From a virus, in the IMG/VR virus record IMGVR_UViG_3300009168_000049, positions 1-56,710 of that record: a stretch of DNA of 56,710 nt; one strand, written 5' to 3'. Shown piece by piece: positions 56,140 to 56,710 of the stretch. The position numbers were made by a program, and so were the translations under genes. Below the pieces are notes generated by a model. The model made no database searches. It had not been told where the DNA came from and saw only the letters and a list, made by a program, of their open reading frames with translations. Positions within the stretch are counted from its first letter, which is position 1, and each line of letters starts with the position of its first letter.

Positions 56140-56531
56140 TGCTGAAGCGGTTTGTGCTGGCACTCCTGCTGGCCATCGCCGGCCCGCTGTCGGCCGCCGA
56201 ACTTCGAGTCATCGACGGCGACACCGTGGTCATCGACGGCGTGAAGATCCGCATCGAGCGGATCGACACGCCGGAGACCTGGCGGGCGCGCTGCGCCGCC
56301 GAGCTCGCGCTGGGCCAGAAGGCCAAGGCGCGGTTGAGCGAACTGCTCGCCGGTCGTGATATCAGCTATGAGGGGAAGAAGCTGGACCGTTGGGGGCGCA
56401 CGTTGGGAACGGTGTATGCGGATGGCGAGGATGTTGGGGAGATATTGATCGCCGAAGGGCTGGCGGTGCGCTGGCGGCGCGGACCCAAGGCGAAGGCCGA
56501 GCGGATGGCGAAGTGGTGTCCGTCAGGATGA
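56139..56531 (+). CDS. Secreted thermonuclease (SNase family)
   Basis: A 130-residue protein. Signal peptide MLKRFVLALLLAIAGPLSAA, then the SNase core: VIDGDTVVIDGVKIRIERID with TPET (metal Asp, catalytic Arg and Glu), and DRWGRTLGTVYADGEDVGEI (second Arg). About the minimal length for a functional SNase domain. It would degrade nucleic acid in the periplasm or outside. ATG 56139 overlaps the preceding stop; an open frame to 56082 lies inside the other gene and would break the signal peptide. Confidence 0.85.
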   Translation: MLKRFVLALLLAIAGPLSAAELRVIDGDTVVIDGVKIRIERIDTPETWRARCAAELALGQKAKARLSELLAGRDISYEGKKLDRWGRTLGTVYADGEDVGEILIAEGLAVRWRRGPKAKAERMAKWCPSG

Positions 56532-56570
56532 CGGGAGATACTGGAGCCTTGAAAACTTTGGGATAATCGG

Positions 56571-56597
56571 TACGGCAGGATGACGTGAACGATTTTT
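56571..56597. repeat. 27-base direct repeat, copy 3 of the operator-like element
   Basis: Begins TACGGCAGGATGACGT and extends through GAACGATTTTT. Identical in 26 of 27 bases to the copy at 56612-56638, 41 bases further on. A degenerate copy (13 of 16 core bases) lies at 56519-56534 over the nuclease stop. Confidence 0.75.
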
Positions 56598-56611
56598 CCC
56601 TAAGCTAATAG

Positions 56612-56638
56612 TACGGCAGAATGACGTGAACGATTTTT
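56612..56638. repeat. 27-base direct repeat, copy 4 of the operator-like element
   Basis: Begins TACGGCAGAATGACGT and extends through GAACGATTTTT. Lies in the 179-base non-coding end of the window (56532-56710), which otherwise holds only a CAACA-C-TGTTG dyad near 56681. If the molecule is circular, this region precedes the gene at 22. Confidence 0.75.
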
Positions 56639-56710
56639 TACCCAAACTAAAAGAGACCACCCCGGGTTGCAAAAATACAACACTGTTGCCGTTTTGCCCG
56701 TGCCCGCACA

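Noticed and set aside
56545-56567. Possible promoter (GATAAT with TTGAAA) after the nuclease gene
   Set aside because: TTGAAA is only about seven bases from GATAAT, and no good -35 lies at the proper distance.

Overview
The window looks like the essentially complete genome of a contractile-tailed (myovirus) phage, GC-rich and densely coded. It probably comes from an alphaproteobacterial host of the Bradyrhizobium/Rhodopseudomonas type. The virion genes fix the morphology: an HK97-type head (terminase, portal, prohead protease, capsid) followed by a Mu-like tail series (DUF2635, sheath, tube, tape measure, DNA-circulation protein, hub, gp45-like spike, gp46, baseplate J, gp48-like) and tail fibres. 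The host guess rests mainly on two secreted proteins ending in the VPGPIVGAGLPGL sorting motif, which I associate with that group. It is an inference.

Layout. (1) 22-22656, plus strand: about 65 mostly very small genes, many joined by ATGA/TGATG overlaps, so they form long co-translated operons. Recognisable members are an MT-A70 adenine methyltransferase, an HNH-AP2 homing-type endonuclease, a VRR-NUC-like nuclease, an ImmA-like metallopeptidase, an SNF2-type helicase, a MazG-like protein, a DUF7768-like protein, a TSCPD protein and a von Willebrand A protein. The block ends with two exosortase-type (PEP-CTERM-like) surface proteins and a protein that reads as an HTH joined to an RNA-polymerase alpha-CTD-like domain. 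(2) 22824-25222, minus strand: lysis/accessory genes including a two-domain endolysin. (3) 25219-54914, minus strand: the late operon, read from terminase (54.9 kb) through head, tail and baseplate to fibres (25 kb). (4) 55046-56710: a control region with a NusG/RfaH-like antiterminator, an HTH regulator and divergent promoters carrying a repeated operator-like element. A tiny secreted protein and a secreted thermonuclease read rightward from it.

How it seems to work. Divergent promoters at about 55.9 kb would fire leftward into the HTH regulator, the NusG-like factor and then the terminase/late operon. They would fire rightward into the small secreted protein and nuclease and, if the ends join as a circle, on into the plus-strand block. 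Four hairpins inside or at the end of the plus-strand block carry U-tracts only when read on the minus strand, so they look placed to stop leftward late transcripts from running through the early region. Further promoter-like sequences precede 5121, 7275 and 20724.

Not seen: an integrase, transposase, DNA polymerase, primase or tRNA gene. No stretch longer than 300 bases lacks a gene. The longest gaps (about 110-180 bases) are described as regulatory or structured features, except 22691-22823, where I see only a doubtful 18-codon reading frame. Several genes below were too short for a 60-residue cut-off (for example 5121-5288, 5290-5469, 6020-6157, 10527-10694, 15201-15347, 16023-16157, 18337-18486, 23654-23746, 44875-44958, 47204-47356, 56014-56139). 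They were found by reading the gaps.
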